NCBI GenBank assembly: GCA_000493945.1
Contig: AWNW01000055.1
Span: 2,899 to 17,346, forward strand
Origin: Candidatus Hydrogenedens terephthalaticus JGI OTU-1
Lineage (GTDB): Bacteria; Hydrogenedentota; Hydrogenedentia; Hydrogenedentales; Hydrogenedentaceae
Length of the DNA: 14,448 nucleotides
Reading direction: 5' to 3'
In this document: positions 14,290-14,448 of the stretch, one piece after another
How positions within the stretch are numbered: the stretch's first letter is position 1
Layout: each line of letters starts with the position of its first letter
Made by a program: the position numbers and the translations under genes
The notes under the pieces: generated by a model
The model's database searches: none
What the model was told of the DNA's origin: nothing
Seen by the model: only the letters and a program-made list of their open reading frames with translations

Positions 14290-14448
14290 ATGTCGAAGCA
14301 AAAATTTGAGCGGAAGAAGCCGCATGTGAACATTGGGACGATAGGTCATGTAGACCATGGTAAGACGACATTGACGAGTGCGATAACGAAGATATTAGCG
14401 AGACAAGGATTGGCGGAGGTGATGGAATTTGACCAGATAGACAAAGCA
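14290..14448 (+). CDS. tuf: Translation elongation factor Tu (EF-Tu), 3' truncated by window edge
   Basis: Only the first 53 codons are present: MSKQKFERKKPHVNIGTIGH, then VDHGKTTLTSAITKILARQG, then LAEVMEFDQIDKA. The P-loop GHVDHGKT (19-26) and the DQIDKA segment before switch I are diagnostic. EF-Tu carries aminoacyl-tRNA to the ribosome as a GTP complex. AGGAG (14277-14281) lies 8 bases before the ATG. Its position after fusA is the classical str operon order. Codons are biased to G-ending forms (4 of 5 Thr are ACG, 3 of 4 Ala are GCG), unlike the genes before it. Confidence 0.96.
   Translation, partial: MSKQKFERKKPHVNIGTIGHVDHGKTTLTSAITKILARQGLAEVMEFDQIDKA

Overview
The window is an AT-leaning bacterial chromosomal segment. 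It runs from ordinary metabolic and envelope genes, through an accessory block of signalling and GTPase genes, into the universally conserved str operon (rpsL-rpsG-fusA-tuf). An MsbA-type exporter with an extracytoplasmic loop, a putative lipoprotein, a PilZ protein and a standalone bTHX ribosomal protein suggest a Gram-negative-type, probably little-studied lineage. I cannot place it to phylum from the sequence alone. No tRNA, rRNA, CRISPR array, insertion sequence or phage gene was recognised.

Layout. Positions 1-888 hold the 3' part of a nitronate monooxygenase-like FMN enzyme. Positions 919-3625 hold a full-length ABC exporter half-transporter whose end overlaps a putative lipoprotein gene, which suggests translational coupling. 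A convergent junction with a possible weak bidirectional terminator (about 3629-3665) separates these from a long minus-strand gene (3655-6255). Its product joins a KaiC/RecA-like domain that has lost its P-loop to a PEP-synthase-type ATP-grasp domain without the phosphohistidine domain. A 138-bp divergent region leads to a YcgR-like PilZ protein on the plus strand (6394-7044).

Positions 7121-10654 hold two tandem, homologous, dynamin-like GTPases of the DTPD type, each with a C-terminal membrane segment. Four bases after the second one stops there is a textbook sigma-70 promoter (TTGACA, 18 bp, TATAAT). It is followed by a 32-codon gene for ribosomal protein bTHX (10759-10857), then a hairpin/T-tract overlapped by a second promoter, then rpsL, rpsG, fusA and the first 53 codons of tuf.

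Most unusual points: the dead-KaiC/ATP-grasp fusion; the paired membrane GTPases, one with a degraded G4 motif; the 32-aa bTHX gene with its own strong promoter; a roughly 16-residue insertion in S12; a 207-bp rpsG-fusA spacer with a strong predicted hairpin; and a sharply GC-rich patch at the 5' end of fusA. The start codons of three large genes were moved downstream of the longest possible ORF on ribosome-binding-site and homology grounds (the 3655-6255 gene, GTPase 1 and fusA).
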